Counted from the first letter of the stretch, positions 42,592-51,443 are shown. The stretch: DNA of 64,000 nucleotides from Bordetella petrii (GCF_017356245.1 NZ_JAFMZZ010000001.1:2839943-2903942), one strand, 5' to 3'. Numbers and translations are program-made. Notes: a model not told the origin generated them from the letters alone.

Positions 42592-42623
42592 ACCGGCCGC
42601 CGGCCGCGGCCGGCCCCTGCGCG

Positions 42624-43730
42624 TCAGGCGAGCGGCAGGGCCGCGTAACAGGTGGCCAGGTGGTAAGGCGTGGTCGAGGGCATGTCGGCGCGCGCCAGCG
42701 ACCCGTCGGCGCCCAGGCATTCGCGCCAGCCCAGGGGCGACAGAAAGCGCCCCTGCAGGCCGGCCAGCTGCGCGGCCAGCGCCGGCCAGTCGCAGGTGGC
42801 CGCCAGGTAGCGCGCGTATTCGGTCTGGGCCCAGATGCGCTCGGTGGCGTCGCGCACCTGGCCGTCTTCGTGCAGGGCGGCCCGCACCCCGGCGGTGGCC
42901 TCCAGCACGCCGTGCCGGCGCGCCCAGCCGCAGCCGCGCGGCACGGCCAGCGCCAGTTCCAGCCCCGCGAATACGGCCGGCGCGCTGTCGAGCAGCACGA
43001 ACCATTCGAACTGGTGGCCCGGCTCGATGCGGTTGCCGGGCGTGCCCAGCGGGGCCTCGGCCACGCATTGGCTGGGCGCATGCAGAAAGGCGTCGGCCAC
43101 GCCCTGCGCCATGCCGCGCAGGTTCTGCGCGAACCAGGCGGGCTCGGCCACGCGCGACGCGGCCAGATAGGCTTCGGTCAGGTGCATGACCGGATTCTGC
43201 GCCGGCCCGTGGCTGACCTGGCGCCAGTCGGCCGACATGGCGGCGTGGTACAGGCCGTCGTCGCGGCGAAAGCGCGCCTCGATCTGCTCGGCCGTCTGCA
43301 GCAGCGCCTGGCGCGCCTGCGCGTTGCGCGAGCGCTCGAAATAGGCGGCGCATGCAAACACCACGAAGGCGTGCGTGTATAAGTCTTGTGTGTCGTCCAG
43401 CGGCCGGCCGTCGGCGTCGATGCTGTAGCGCCAGCCGCCGTGCCGGTCGTCGCGGAAGTGGCGCAGCAGCGCTTCGAACAGCCGGTCGGCATGCCGCGCA
43501 TGGGCCGGTTCGGAAGCCGTGGCATACACGTACAGCTGGCGCGCGCAGGCCATGGCGCGGTAGCGCTGCGGCGCCAGGGGCAGCGCGCTGTCGCCGGCCA
43601 GCGATTCGTACGGCAGCCCCATGTGTTCATTGAAGCCGCGGCCCATCCACAGCGGCAGGATCACCTCGCCGAAGTGGCGGCGCAGCGCCTGGATGGTGCC
43701 GGAGAGTTCAGGAGCAACGGAAGCGGCCAT
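42624..43730 (-). CDS. AGE family epimerase/isomerase
   Basis: This protein of 368 residues from the ATG at 43730 (401 from an upstream ATG at 43829) belongs to the N-acylglucosamine 2-epimerase/cellobiose 2-epimerase family, an (alpha/alpha)6 barrel. Landmarks are LRRHFGEVILPLWMGRGFNEHMGLPYE, HGGWRYSIDADGRP, LYTHAFVVFACAAYFE, MHLTEAYLAASR, IEPGHQFEWFVLL and RIWAQTEYARYLAA. The His residues in these segments match the active site of sugar isomerases. The substrate is not known. Neither start has a good ribosome binding site; the shorter fits family length. Confidence 0.85.
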   Translation of the reverse strand: MAASVAPELSGTIQALRRHFGEVILPLWMGRGFNEHMGLPYESLAGDSALPLAPQRYRAMACARQLYVYATASEPAHARHADRLFEALLRHFRDDRHGGWRYSIDADGRPLDDTQDLYTHAFVVFACAAYFERSRNAQARQALLQTAEQIEARFRRDDGLYHAAMSADWRQVSHGPAQNPVMHLTEAYLAASRVAEPAWFAQNLRGMAQGVADAFLHAPSQCVAEAPLGTPGNRIEPGHQFEWFVLLDSAPAVFAGLELALAVPRGCGWARRHGVLEATAGVRAALHEDGQVRDATERIWAQTEYARYLAATCDWPALAAQLAGLQGRFLSPLGWRECLGADGSLARADMPSTTPYHLATCYAALPLA

Positions 43731-43868
43731 CGATGCATGGCGCGCCGGTGGCGCGCGCCGTAAATGACGAAGCAGCGACGATAACCCGGATTTGTGCCGC
43801 AGCCGGGCCAGCCATCGGTTCACCATCATGGGCGCGCGCGGTTCGCAAGGTTTCCGCCTGGGCCTTTG

Positions 43869-44081
43869 TCAGCGGAATATGTTTTCCTCTACCCAGTTCT
43901 GGGCGAAGATTTCTGCGCGATCGCGCGCCTCGTGCAATGAGGCGCAGTCGCCCAGGTACGAAAAGGCGGCATCGACTTCGGTGCCCCCTTCGGCCGTTAC
44001 CGTCAGCAGTACGCCGTATCCGCCGGTATCCATGGCCGCTGTGGATACGTCGATCAGCACTTCCTGGTCATGATGCTGCAT
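43869..44081 (-). CDS. Small conserved-looking protein of unknown function
   Basis: This 70-residue acidic protein starts QHHDQEVLIDVSTAAMDTGGYGV and includes TVTAEGGTEVDAAFSYLGDCASLHEARDRAEIFAQNWVEENIFR, an amphipathic C-terminal helix. A strong GGAGGAAG sits six bases before the ATG at 44081, supporting translation from that start. I recognise no family. It is alone between the epimerase and another small gene on the same strand. Confidence 0.65.
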   Translation of the reverse strand: MQHHDQEVLIDVSTAAMDTGGYGVLLTVTAEGGTEVDAAFSYLGDCASLHEARDRAEIFAQNWVEENIFR

Positions 44082-44241
44082 GGCTTCCTCCCAGTCGGTT
44101 ATCCAAACGCGTGAATCCACGCGTGGCGCTGGCGGGGTCCATTTATAAGGTCCGCATGGCAATTGGACCCGTGGGCGGCACGCAAGTTCATCTTACCGGG
44201 GGCCCGCGGGCGGCGATACCCCTGGCATCCCCTAGGATCGG

Positions 44242-44466
44242 CTAGCCCAGGTGGATGGCGCCCGGCGCTTCCATGCGCAGGGCCAGCCGGCCCTTGTCGG
44301 TAAGCGTCAACAGGCCGGAATCGGTCTCGCGCAGGCAGCGCAAGATCAACAGGCCGTCGGCCACGTGCGCGGGAACCTGCCCGCGCGGCACGCCGGCCGC
44401 GTCGCCGTCGGCGACGAACTGCAGCCAGTGGGCGAGTTCGCCCTGTTGAATTTTCATGCGTGCCAT
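44242..44466 (-). CDS. Small protein of unknown function, winged-helix-like tail
   Basis: This 74-residue protein from the ATG at 44466 (71 from 44457) begins KIQQGELAHWLQFVADGDAAGVPRG and ends HVADGLLILRCLRETDSGLLTLTDKGRLALRM, which resembles the helix-wing end of small winged-helix proteins. That resemblance is weak and I assign no function. Its codon use matches the surrounding genes. Confidence 0.55.
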   Translation of the reverse strand: MARMKIQQGELAHWLQFVADGDAAGVPRGQVPAHVADGLLILRCLRETDSGLLTLTDKGRLALRMEAPGAIHLG

Positions 44467-44528
44467 GGGATGTGTGCGTTTGAAAAAGCTTTGTCTACGA
44501 TAGCATGCGCCCTGCCGCCCCCGGCGGC

Positions 44529-45275
44529 TCAGCGCAGCAGCACCGGCAATGCCGATGCTAGCAGCGCGACGCCGGCTGCTGTCAGCATTCCCAGCACAAT
44601 CTTGCGAAACATTGCATCGGTAATGCCGACATAGGCGCGCGCGCCCAGCCATCCGGGCAGCAGCATGGCCGGAATGGCCACGGCCAGCGACGGCGCCATG
44701 GCCCGCGTGACCACGCCGCTTGCCATATACGACACCATCGTTGCCGCCAGCATGGCCAGGTTGAAGTTCTGGATGATCGAGCGCTGCGTATCTTTTTCAA
44801 AACCGCGCAAGGTGCACCACAAGGTGGGCAGCACGCCGGTAAAGCCGCCCACCCCGCCCATGACGCCGCCCAGCAGGCCCACCCCGGCATCGGCCAGGCG
44901 GCCGCCCGCCGTCAGGCGCGGCAGCCGGCCCGCCGCCAGCATGAGGGGGCACCAGGTGGCCAGGAAACCGCCGATCAGGGCCTTGAACAGCGCCGGGTTC
45001 AGCAGCGGCAGCACCGCCACGCCCAGGGGAATCCCCAGCAGTCCGCCCGCCACGAAGGGCAGCAGGCGCGCCGCGTCGAAGCCGCGCCGCACCGTCAGCG
45101 CCGCCAGGATCTGGCCGGCCAGGGCGCACGCCACCACCAGCACGGCGGCCAGGCGCGGGTCCAGCGTCCAGGCCCAGAACGACATGGCCACCATGCCGAA
45201 GCCGAAGCCGGCCAGGCCCTGCACAAAACCCGCCGCGGCCGCTCCGGCGACAATCAGGACAAACATGGAATCCAT
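44529..45275 (-). CDS. TauE/SafE family sulfite exporter-like permease
   Basis: This 248-residue integral membrane protein has about eight helices. FVQGLAGFGFGMVAMSFWAWTLDPRLAAVLV and GGVMGGVGGFTGVLPTLWCTLRGFEKDTQRSIIQNFNLAM are the twin repeats of the TauE/SafE family, which exports organosulfur or small anions. I favour the ATG at 45275; a TTG at 45281 adds two residues. It appears monocistronic, with the adjacent 189-bp gap bearing a strong terminator. Confidence 0.87.
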   Translation of the reverse strand: MDSMFVLIVAGAAAAGFVQGLAGFGFGMVAMSFWAWTLDPRLAAVLVVACALAGQILAALTVRRGFDAARLLPFVAGGLLGIPLGVAVLPLLNPALFKALIGGFLATWCPLMLAAGRLPRLTAGGRLADAGVGLLGGVMGGVGGFTGVLPTLWCTLRGFEKDTQRSIIQNFNLAMLAATMVSYMASGVVTRAMAPSLAVAIPAMLLPGWLGARAYVGITDAMFRKIVLGMLTAAGVALLASALPVLLR

Positions 45276-45416
45276 GGGCAAGGCGGTCCCCCGGGGGCTG
45301 AACGGTTACAGGCGCGGATCGTAACGCCTGAAACGATTTTCTGCTTGCATCGCGAAAAAGCCGGGACTAAATTGGAATTGCCGGGCGTTCTGACACCCAT
45401 GCGTGCGAGGCCAGGC

Positions 45417-45454
45417 AAGAGCGCCCCACACTCGTCCCGAGCTGGGGCGCTCTT
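45417..45454. terminator. Strong terminator hairpin at the end of the IclR operon
   Basis: Perfect 12-bp arms, AAGAGCGCCCCA (45417-45428) and TGGGGCGCTCTT (45443-45454), flank a 14-base loop. It lies 10 bp after the stop of the minus-strand IclR gene (45465), the last gene of the TRAP operon. The interval 45276-45416 between it and the TauE gene shows no gene. The T-tract is short, so efficiency is uncertain. Confidence 0.75.
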
Positions 45455-45464
45455 CATTGTGCGC

Positions 45465-46199
45465 TCAGAATGCGATTTCGCCGATGCACGCCAGCAATTG
45501 CGCCGCAATGGCCTCGGCGTTCTGGTCGATGCGGTTCAACGGCCCGGCCACCGCCAGCCCCAGCGTCAGCGCGCCGCGCCGCAGCGGCGCGGCGATGGCC
45601 ATGACATCTTCGACGTTTTCGCCGCGGGTAATGCTGTAGCCGCGCTGGCGCGCGGCCAGGATATCGTCTTTCAGGCGCGCCGCCGACGTAATGGTGCGCG
45701 GCGTGGCGCGCCCCAGTTCATGCGCCTGCAGCCAGGCCTGCAGCTCGGCGTCGGGCAGCGCGCCCAGCAGCGCCTTGCCGATGGAACTGGAATGCAGCGG
45801 CTTGAAAGCGCCCGCGCGCGATGAATAGCGGATGGTCTGCCCGCTTTCCACCACCAGCAGGTACAGCACCCGGTCGTCCTGGCGGGTGCCCAGGATCACG
45901 GTTTCGTGGGTGGCGTCGCGCAGCGCGGTCAGGAACGGCAGGCAGCGCGTGGCGATGGGATCGTGGGCGTTGATCTCGCGCGCCATGTCCCATAGCCGCC
46001 GGGTGGGATAGGCCTCGCGCGACGACAGGAAATACAGCAGCCCGAACTGCTCCATCGAATGCACGACGGTATGGCAGGTGGACACCGGCACCCCGGTCGA
46101 CTGTGCGATCTCGGACAGCGACAGCGGCCGCCTGGCCTCGCAGAATGCTTCCAGGATGTTGAACGGGCGCAGCGCCGAGCGGCTGGGAGTAGAGGCCAT
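45465..46199 (-). CDS. IclR family transcriptional regulator (TRAP/aldolase operon)
   Basis: This 244-residue regulator has an N-terminal HTH (NILEAFCEARRPLSLSEIAQSTGVPVSTCHTVVHSMEQFGLLYFL) and the effector domain phrases RYSSRAGAFKPLHSSSIGKALLG, ATPRTITSAARLKDDI and GYSITRGENVEDVMAIAAPL. It closely resembles, in layout, the IclR at 32960-33715. It is the last gene of the operon amidohydrolase-DctP-DctQ-DctM-aldolase-IclR and presumably controls it. Confidence 0.9.
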   Translation of the reverse strand: MASTPSRSALRPFNILEAFCEARRPLSLSEIAQSTGVPVSTCHTVVHSMEQFGLLYFLSSREAYPTRRLWDMAREINAHDPIATRCLPFLTALRDATHETVILGTRQDDRVLYLLVVESGQTIRYSSRAGAFKPLHSSSIGKALLGALPDAELQAWLQAHELGRATPRTITSAARLKDDILAARQRGYSITRGENVEDVMAIAAPLRRGALTLGLAVAGPLNRIDQNAEAIAAQLLACIGEIAF

Positions 46200-46268
46200 G
46201 TATCAGTAGAGCCGGTTGAAAAAAGCAAACCCGCCAATCCAGCGCGCCGCGCATGGCCCTGCCGCCGC

Positions 46269-47036
46269 TCAGGTCCGGAACGAAGCGTCCCGGCGCTCGA
46301 GCATCCGCAGCATGGCCGGCCATTCCAGCACGCCATAGGGGCGGCGGGTCTCGGGCTTGTACAGGTGCGCTGTCTTGGCAATGACATCACGCGCCGGGTA
46401 GTGCAGGTCGGTATTGCAGGCCATGGCGTCGACCTGGGCCCGGCAGGCCATTTCCAGCCAATACATGGTGTTGAACGCCTGCGGGATGTCCGCGCCGGCC
46501 ACCAGCAGGCCGTGATTGCGCAGGATCATCGCATCGCCGCCGCCCAGGTCTTGCGTCAGGCGATCGCGTTCGTCCGTGTCGACAGCAGGTCCCTCGTACT
46601 CGTGATACGCGATCGTACCAAACCGCATGGCCGTCTGCGTCAGGGGCAGCAGGCCGCATTCCAGGGCCGATACCGCCATGCCGGCGCGCGAATGCGTGTG
46701 GATCACGCACTCGACATCGTGGCGCGCGCCATGCACCGCGCTGTGGATCACATAGCCGGCGGGGTTCACGTCATAATCGCCGTGCGGATTGAGCAGCACG
46801 TCGCCGGCCAGGTTGATGGTGATCAGGCTGGACGCGTTGATCTCTTCATACAGATAGCCGTACGGGTTGATCAGCAGGCGGTCTTCGTCGCCCGGCACGC
46901 GCGCGGTGATGTGGTTGTAGATCAGGTCGCTCATGCCGAACAGCGGCATCAGCCGGTAGCAGGCCGCCAGGTTGACGCGGGTTTCCCATTCGGCCGCCGA
47001 GACGGCCGGCTTCACATTCATGGTCAGGGTATTCAT
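46269..47036 (-). CDS. Class II aldolase/adducin family protein (TRAP operon)
   Basis: This 255-residue protein has the zinc-ligand segments CVIHTHSRAGMAVSALECGLLP and MILRNHGLLVAG. The N-terminal WETRVNLAACYRLMPLFGMSDLIYNHITARVPG is usual for adducin-like members. YHEYEGPAVDTDERDRL is the variable active-site loop. The carbon-carbon lyase or decarboxylase substrate is not known. GGAGAAGAGC before the ATG at 47036 supports the start. It is encoded between the TRAP permease and the regulator, so it probably acts on the transported compound. Confidence 0.87.
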   Translation of the reverse strand: MNTLTMNVKPAVSAAEWETRVNLAACYRLMPLFGMSDLIYNHITARVPGDEDRLLINPYGYLYEEINASSLITINLAGDVLLNPHGDYDVNPAGYVIHSAVHGARHDVECVIHTHSRAGMAVSALECGLLPLTQTAMRFGTIAYHEYEGPAVDTDERDRLTQDLGGGDAMILRNHGLLVAGADIPQAFNTMYWLEMACRAQVDAMACNTDLHYPARDVIAKTAHLYKPETRRPYGVLEWPAMLRMLERRDASFRT

Positions 47037-47066
47037 GCTCTTCTCCGGTTCAGTTCAAGGGGCGGC

Positions 47067-48332
47067 TCATCGGACCAGGGCCAGCGAAAATGCCGGCACG
47101 TACGTCACCAGCATCAGCACCGCCAGCATCATCACGACCTGCGGCCAGATCGCGCGCGCCACGGCGGTCAGGCGCTGGCCGCTGATGGCCGTGCCGACGA
47201 ACAGGCAATAGCCGATCGGCGGCGCGGCCATGCCGATCGCCACATTGGTGACGATCATCGCGCCGAAATGGATGGGATCGATGCCGAACTGGTGCCCGAT
47301 GGCGATCAGCATGGGGCCGAAGATCAGCATCAGCGCGATCTCGTCCATCACCGCCGCCAGCAGGAAGAACCCCAGGTTCAGGATCAGCAGCATCACCCAC
47401 TGCTGGTGTATCGACGCGCTGAGCAGCGCGGCCAGCCTGGTGGCGAACTGTTCCTGCGCCACCAGCACGCCCATGCCGCCCGACACCGCCACGATGCCCA
47501 TGACAATGGCGCTGACCCTCATGGCGCGCAGGATCACCGCCGGCACCTGCGACAGGCGCAGCTCTTTTTCGATGAACACGCCGACAATGAAGCTGTAGAA
47601 GCACACCACCGCGGCCGCCTCGGTCGGCGTGAACACGCCGCCGTAAATACCGCCCAGCACGATCACCGGCGCCAGCAGCGCCCAGACGCCCTTGCGCAGC
47701 GCGGCGCCCAGTTCGGCCGCCGTGGCGCGCGGCAGCTGCGGCACCCGGTCGCGGTGGGCGCGCCATATCACGATGGCCGACAGGCCCACCGCCATGATCA
47801 GCCCCGGGATGACGCCGGCCAGGAACAGCTGGGCGATCGACTGCTCGGCAATCACGCCCCAGATGATGAACGCGATCGAAGGCGGGATCAGCGGGGCCAG
47901 CACTCCGGCGCTGACCGCCAGCGAGGTGGCGTAGGGTCTGGAATAGCCCCGCTCGGCCATGGCCGGAATCATGGCGCCGCCGATGGCCGCGGTGGTGGCG
48001 GGCGCCGAGCCGGAAATCGCCGCGAAGATGCACGCCGCCACGATGGTCACGTGCCCCAGCCCGCCCAGCAGATGGCGCACGAACACGTCGGCCACCGCGA
48101 TCAGCCGCCTCGACAGCCCGCCCGCCGACATCAGTTCGCCCGCCAGCATGAAGAACGGGATGCCGAGCAGGCTGAATGACTGCGTGCCCGCCACCATGGT
48201 CTGCGGCAGCAGCATCGACGGGATATCCGCCACCACCATTACCGCCACCACCGCCAGCCCGATGGCGAACACAAACGGCACACCCAGCACCACCAGGGCG
48301 GCGAACCCGGCGGTCAGGATCCAGACGCTCAT
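47067..48332 (-). CDS. TRAP transporter large permease (DctM)
   Basis: This 421-residue membrane protein, about 11-12 helices, forms the ion-driven transport channel of a TRAP carrier. Landmarks are FFMLAGELMSAGGLSRRL, ISGSAPATTAAIGGAMIPAMAERGYS, LIPPSIAFIIWGVIAEQS and FTPTEAAAVVCFYSFIVG. The ATG at 48332 lies 2 bp after the stop of the small permease gene. Together with the receptor and small subunit this is a complete TRAP system. Confidence 0.93.
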   Translation of the reverse strand: MSVWILTAGFAALVVLGVPFVFAIGLAVVAVMVVADIPSMLLPQTMVAGTQSFSLLGIPFFMLAGELMSAGGLSRRLIAVADVFVRHLLGGLGHVTIVAACIFAAISGSAPATTAAIGGAMIPAMAERGYSRPYATSLAVSAGVLAPLIPPSIAFIIWGVIAEQSIAQLFLAGVIPGLIMAVGLSAIVIWRAHRDRVPQLPRATAAELGAALRKGVWALLAPVIVLGGIYGGVFTPTEAAAVVCFYSFIVGVFIEKELRLSQVPAVILRAMRVSAIVMGIVAVSGGMGVLVAQEQFATRLAALLSASIHQQWVMLLILNLGFFLLAAVMDEIALMLIFGPMLIAIGHQFGIDPIHFGAMIVTNVAIGMAAPPIGYCLFVGTAISGQRLTAVARAIWPQVVMMLAVLMLVTYVPAFSLALVR

Positions 48333-48334
48333 GC

Positions 48335-48829
48335 TCACGACGGTTCTCCGGTTGCATGGCGCGCCCACAGCAGTTCCAGGCCGTACAGGAACACCAGGGC
48401 GCCGCAGGTCGGCGCCGCGCTGTACAGCAGCACGATGGGATACCCGATGGCGGCCGAGGTGGCGCCGTACATTTCCAGCGCGTAGCCCAGCCCCGACACC
48501 ACCAGGTAGGCCCCGAACGCCGCCGTGGCCAGGTCGATCAGCGCCTGCAGCAGCCTGCCGCCGCCCGCCGGCAGGCGCTCGATCAACAGGTCCATGCGCA
48601 CATGGAACGATTCCCGCACCCCCACCGCCAGCATCAGCAGCATCGACCAGCTGAACAGCAGCAGCGCCAGCTCTTCCGTCCAGGATGGCGGGCGGTTGAA
48701 GATATAGCGCATGCACACCTGCCACAGGATGGCCGCCACCATCAGCGCGGCCATCACCACGATGACGCCCTTCACGGCGCGCGTGATGATGTCATTGCAG
48801 CGCGTCAGCGCTTTGAGCAGCGCGCCCAC
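48335..48829 (-). CDS. TRAP transporter small permease (DctQ)
   Basis: This 164-residue protein has four membrane helices (about 18-38, 50-72, 90-108 and 128-150) and the DctQ pattern CMRYIFNRPPSWTEELALLLFSWSMLLMLAVGVRESFHVRMDLL. The start is GTG at 48829, directly abutting the stop of the receptor gene. It pairs with the large subunit downstream. Confidence 0.9.
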   Translation of the reverse strand: MGALLKALTRCNDIITRAVKGVIVVMAALMVAAILWQVCMRYIFNRPPSWTEELALLLFSWSMLLMLAVGVRESFHVRMDLLIERLPAGGGRLLQALIDLATAAFGAYLVVSGLGYALEMYGATSAAIGYPIVLLYSAAPTCGALVFLYGLELLWARHATGEPS

Positions 48830-49822
48830 TTACTTCACCTGGGCCAGCGCGGCGTCCAGCAGGTCCGGGCCGATGCCGGGCCGGAAAGCGTCGTACACCG
48901 GCTTGACCTTCTCGCGGAACGCCGCCGGGTTGTCAATGGTGTTGACCTGCATGCCCTTCTCTTTCAGCGTCGCCACCAGTTTCCGGGCGTTCTCGTCGTT
49001 GATCCTGCGCTCTTCCTGTGCGGCCTTGCGCGCGGCGTCCAGGATGGCCTGGCGCTGCGGCGGCGCCATCTTGTCGAGCAGGCGCTTGTTGAACACGAAC
49101 TCGATCACCGAGAAAGTATGGTTGGTCAGGGAAAGGAACTTGGTGATCTCGTACGACTTGGTCGAGTCGATCACCGACAGCGGGATCTCCAGCCCGTCCA
49201 GCGCGCCCTGCTGCACGGCGGTGTAGGTCTCGCCCCAGGCCATCGGCACCGGGCTGCCGCCCAGCGCTTCGTACATGCCGATGTAAATGGGGCTCTGCAT
49301 CACGCGGTACTTCACGCCGGCCACGTCCTGCGGCGCCTTCACCGGCCGCACGTTGTTGATCATGTTGCGAAAGCCGCCGCCCATGTAGCCCAGCACGGCG
49401 ATGCCCTTGGCCTCGAGCTTCTTGGCCAGCTGCCGGCCGATGGGGCCGTCCATCAGCTGGTAGGCCTGCTCGGACGACGCATACAGGAACGGCAGGTCAT
49501 TCAGCTGGAAGGCCGGCTCCATCTGCGCTACCACGGCATTGGTGATCAGGCCGGCCTGCGCCAGGCCCATGCGCACGCCTTCCAGCAGCGCCTTCTCGTC
49601 GCCCAATTGCCGGTTCGGGTACAGCTGCACTTCGAACGACTTGCCGTTCGGATCGGCCTCCAGCGCGGCCTTGAAGGCGCGCGCGCCGATGGCATAGGGA
49701 TCCTGCTCGCCGTCCGTGGTGGTCCAGCCCAGCTTGATGACCTGCTTGTCCTGCGCCTGCGCCGCCGCAATGGCCAGGCATCCCGCCGCCGCCACGCACA
49801 GTCTCTTGAACCAGATGTTCAT
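48830..49822 (-). CDS. TRAP transporter receptor (DctP)
   Basis: This 330-residue periplasmic receptor has a Sec signal peptide (LCVAAAGCLAIAAAQAQ, cut about residue 23). It has FEVQLYPNRQLGDEKALLEGVRMGLAQAGLI and the carboxylate-binding Arg in VAGVKYRVMQSPIYIGMYEALGGSPVPMAWGETYTAVQQGALDGLEIP, typical of DctP family members that bind organic acids. It ends exactly where the small permease gene begins. The amidohydrolase gene lies 81 bp upstream on the same strand. Confidence 0.92.
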   Translation of the reverse strand: MNIWFKRLCVAAAGCLAIAAAQAQDKQVIKLGWTTTDGEQDPYAIGARAFKAALEADPNGKSFEVQLYPNRQLGDEKALLEGVRMGLAQAGLITNAVVAQMEPAFQLNDLPFLYASSEQAYQLMDGPIGRQLAKKLEAKGIAVLGYMGGGFRNMINNVRPVKAPQDVAGVKYRVMQSPIYIGMYEALGGSPVPMAWGETYTAVQQGALDGLEIPLSVIDSTKSYEITKFLSLTNHTFSVIEFVFNKRLLDKMAPPQRQAILDAARKAAQEERRINDENARKLVATLKEKGMQVNTIDNPAAFREKVKPVYDAFRPGIGPDLLDAALAQVK

Positions 49823-49903
49823 GTCTGCCCCTTGTAGATGTTGTCTTCGAGTAATAGGTGCGCGCGCACGGCTGCCCTGCGCGCGCCAAGGCCGGCGAGC
49901 GGA

Positions 49904-50758
49904 TCAGTCCCGCCAGTAAAGCCGCGCCGGGTTGTCGACCAGCACCGCCTGCCGGATGGAGGCATCGGGCAGCCAGTCGTACACCAGGTCCACCAGGTCG
50001 CCGTCGTTGGGCATGGGCCCCGGAATGTGCGGATGCGGCCAGTCGGTGCCCCACACCGCCTGCGCCGGGTTGGCGTCCAGGATGGCATCGACCAGGGGGC
50101 GCACTTCCGGGTAGGCCGGCGCATCCGCCGACGAACGGTATGGCGCCGACAGCTTCACCCACGCCCTGCCCTCGCGCAGCAAGGCCAGCAGGTTGGCGAA
50201 ACCGGCGCTGCCGATCAGTTGCCCCGGCTGACCGTGGCCGATGTGGTCCACCACCACCGGCACGCGCCCGGCGATGCGCGGCGCCAGGTCGGGCACCCGC
50301 GACAGGTCGCCGAACAATTGCACGTGCCAGCCGTGCGGGCTGATCTTGTCGATGATGCTGTCTATGTCGGCCTGCGTGGGGCCGCCCTGGAACAGCACGT
50401 TCACGCGCGTGCCGCGCGTGCCCAGCCGATGCCAGCGCGCAATGTCCTCGTCGGGCGTGTGCGCATAGGCCACGGCCACGCCGCGCAGCCAGGCGGCATG
50501 CTCGGCCAGCAGCGCCTCATAGCTGGCGTGGTCGGCCCCATACACACTGGGATGCACCAGCACCGCGCGGTCGATGCCATATGCGGCGCGCAGCGCCTGA
50601 TAGCTGGCCCGCGGGGCGGGCGTGGGCGTATAGGCGCGGCCGGCCGCCAGCGGATACTGGCCGGGGCTCTCGAAAATATGGAAATGGCAGTCGCAGGCTC
50701 CCGCGGGAAGCCGCTGGCGGGCCGGCTTGAGCGCGGCATCAAACGGCAGGTAGGTCAT
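49904..50758 (-). CDS. Amidohydrolase family protein (2-pyrone-4,6-dicarboxylate hydrolase-like)
   Basis: This 284-residue metal-dependent hydrolase has the N-terminal metal motif CDCHFHIFE (His25, His27), then YPLAAGRAYTPTPAP, VVDHIGHGQ and the C-terminal GTDWPHPHIPG with the catalytic Asp. This set resembles the LigI type (2-pyrone-4,6-dicarboxylate lactonase) within the COG3618/amidohydrolase 2 family, but the substrate is not proven. The ATG at 50758 begins the conserved start; the longer reading to 50875 includes promoter sequence. It is the first gene of a six-gene operon. Confidence 0.82.
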   Translation of the reverse strand: MTYLPFDAALKPARQRLPAGACDCHFHIFESPGQYPLAAGRAYTPTPAPRASYQALRAAYGIDRAVLVHPSVYGADHASYEALLAEHAAWLRGVAVAYAHTPDEDIARWHRLGTRGTRVNVLFQGGPTQADIDSIIDKISPHGWHVQLFGDLSRVPDLAPRIAGRVPVVVDHIGHGQPGQLIGSAGFANLLALLREGRAWVKLSAPYRSSADAPAYPEVRPLVDAILDANPAQAVWGTDWPHPHIPGPMPNDGDLVDLVYDWLPDASIRQAVLVDNPARLYWRD

Positions 50759-50852
50759 GGACGCACGCCCCCCGTGCAGGGCATGGGCGGCGCGCGCCGG
50801 GTGCGGCGCCGCGGCGCGCGGCGGGAAAAGCTTTGGTCCAACCCCATCTGAC

Positions 50853-50869
50853 GACCTCCCTTGGTGGTC
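50853..50869. promoter_or_regulatory. Candidate operator before the amidohydrolase/TRAP operon
   Basis: GACCTCC (50853-50859) and GGTGGTC (50863-50869) form an inverted repeat with one mismatch around CTT, 95 bp before the first gene. It could be bound by the operon's own IclR. The flanking 50880-50960 stretch is markedly AT-rich and probably holds the promoter. Confidence 0.45.
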
Positions 50870-51021
50870 CTGCATCAGTCCGGACAGCTTTATTTTTCGG
50901 TATTATGAATTTTTTATAGCTTATGTCTTGTATTTGGAATTTATTCTACGGACTGGTGGGGTCGATGGCAATACTGGACGCCGGCTGACGCCCGTCCAGG
51001 AATACGATGCGGCGCCGCGGG

Positions 51022-51270
51022 TCAGTTGCCGTACAGCGGTTCGCCGCACGCGCCCACGCGCTTGATGCTCTTCAACAGGCGCCCCGCCCGCCGCTGCGCC
51101 TCGGCCAGCTGGCTGCAAGGTTCCCAGTCGGGCACCTGCCAGGCGCGCTCGGTGTCCGGGCGGCCTTCCTGGTGAGATGCGACCACCAGCCGGTATTGGC
51201 CGCCGGGCAGTTCAACCACGTCGCAATGAATGCGGTAGCCCTCGATACGCACGCCTTTTGCGATATTCAT
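51022..51270 (-). CDS. Small conserved-looking protein of unknown function
   Basis: This 82-residue protein begins NIAKGVRIEGYRIHCDVVELPGGQYRLVVASHQEGRPDTERAWQVPDWEPCSQLAEAQRRAG and looks like a single small alpha/beta domain. Two or three Cys are present but in no known motif. The ATG at 51270 is in an AT-richer context divergent from the VOC gene. I recognise no family. Confidence 0.6.
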   Translation of the reverse strand: MNIAKGVRIEGYRIHCDVVELPGGQYRLVVASHQEGRPDTERAWQVPDWEPCSQLAEAQRRAGRLLKSIKRVGACGEPLYGN

Positions 51271-51443
51271 GAATATCCGCCGGAAAGAAAAATCTGGTGA
51301 CGCGTCCAGCGTATGACGCGCGTGCGACAGATTCATGTCAGGCGCCCGGCCCCGGCGCGCGCCTACAATCGGCAGGCGCGCGCATCCGCGCCGGGCGCCC
51401 GCCCGGCCCGCATGGCACGCCCGCATCGCACTGAGGACACCGC

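Noticed and set aside
45276..45416. Possible small RNA or tRNA gene between TauE and the IclR terminator
   Set aside because: No cloverleaf can be drawn and no conserved T-loop is seen; only the hairpin at 45417-45454 is convincing.
46059..48179. Plus-strand frame of about 700 codons opposite the aldolase and DctM genes
   Set aside because: It reads as His/Asp/Arg-rich mirror sequence and spans two recognisable genes on the other strand.
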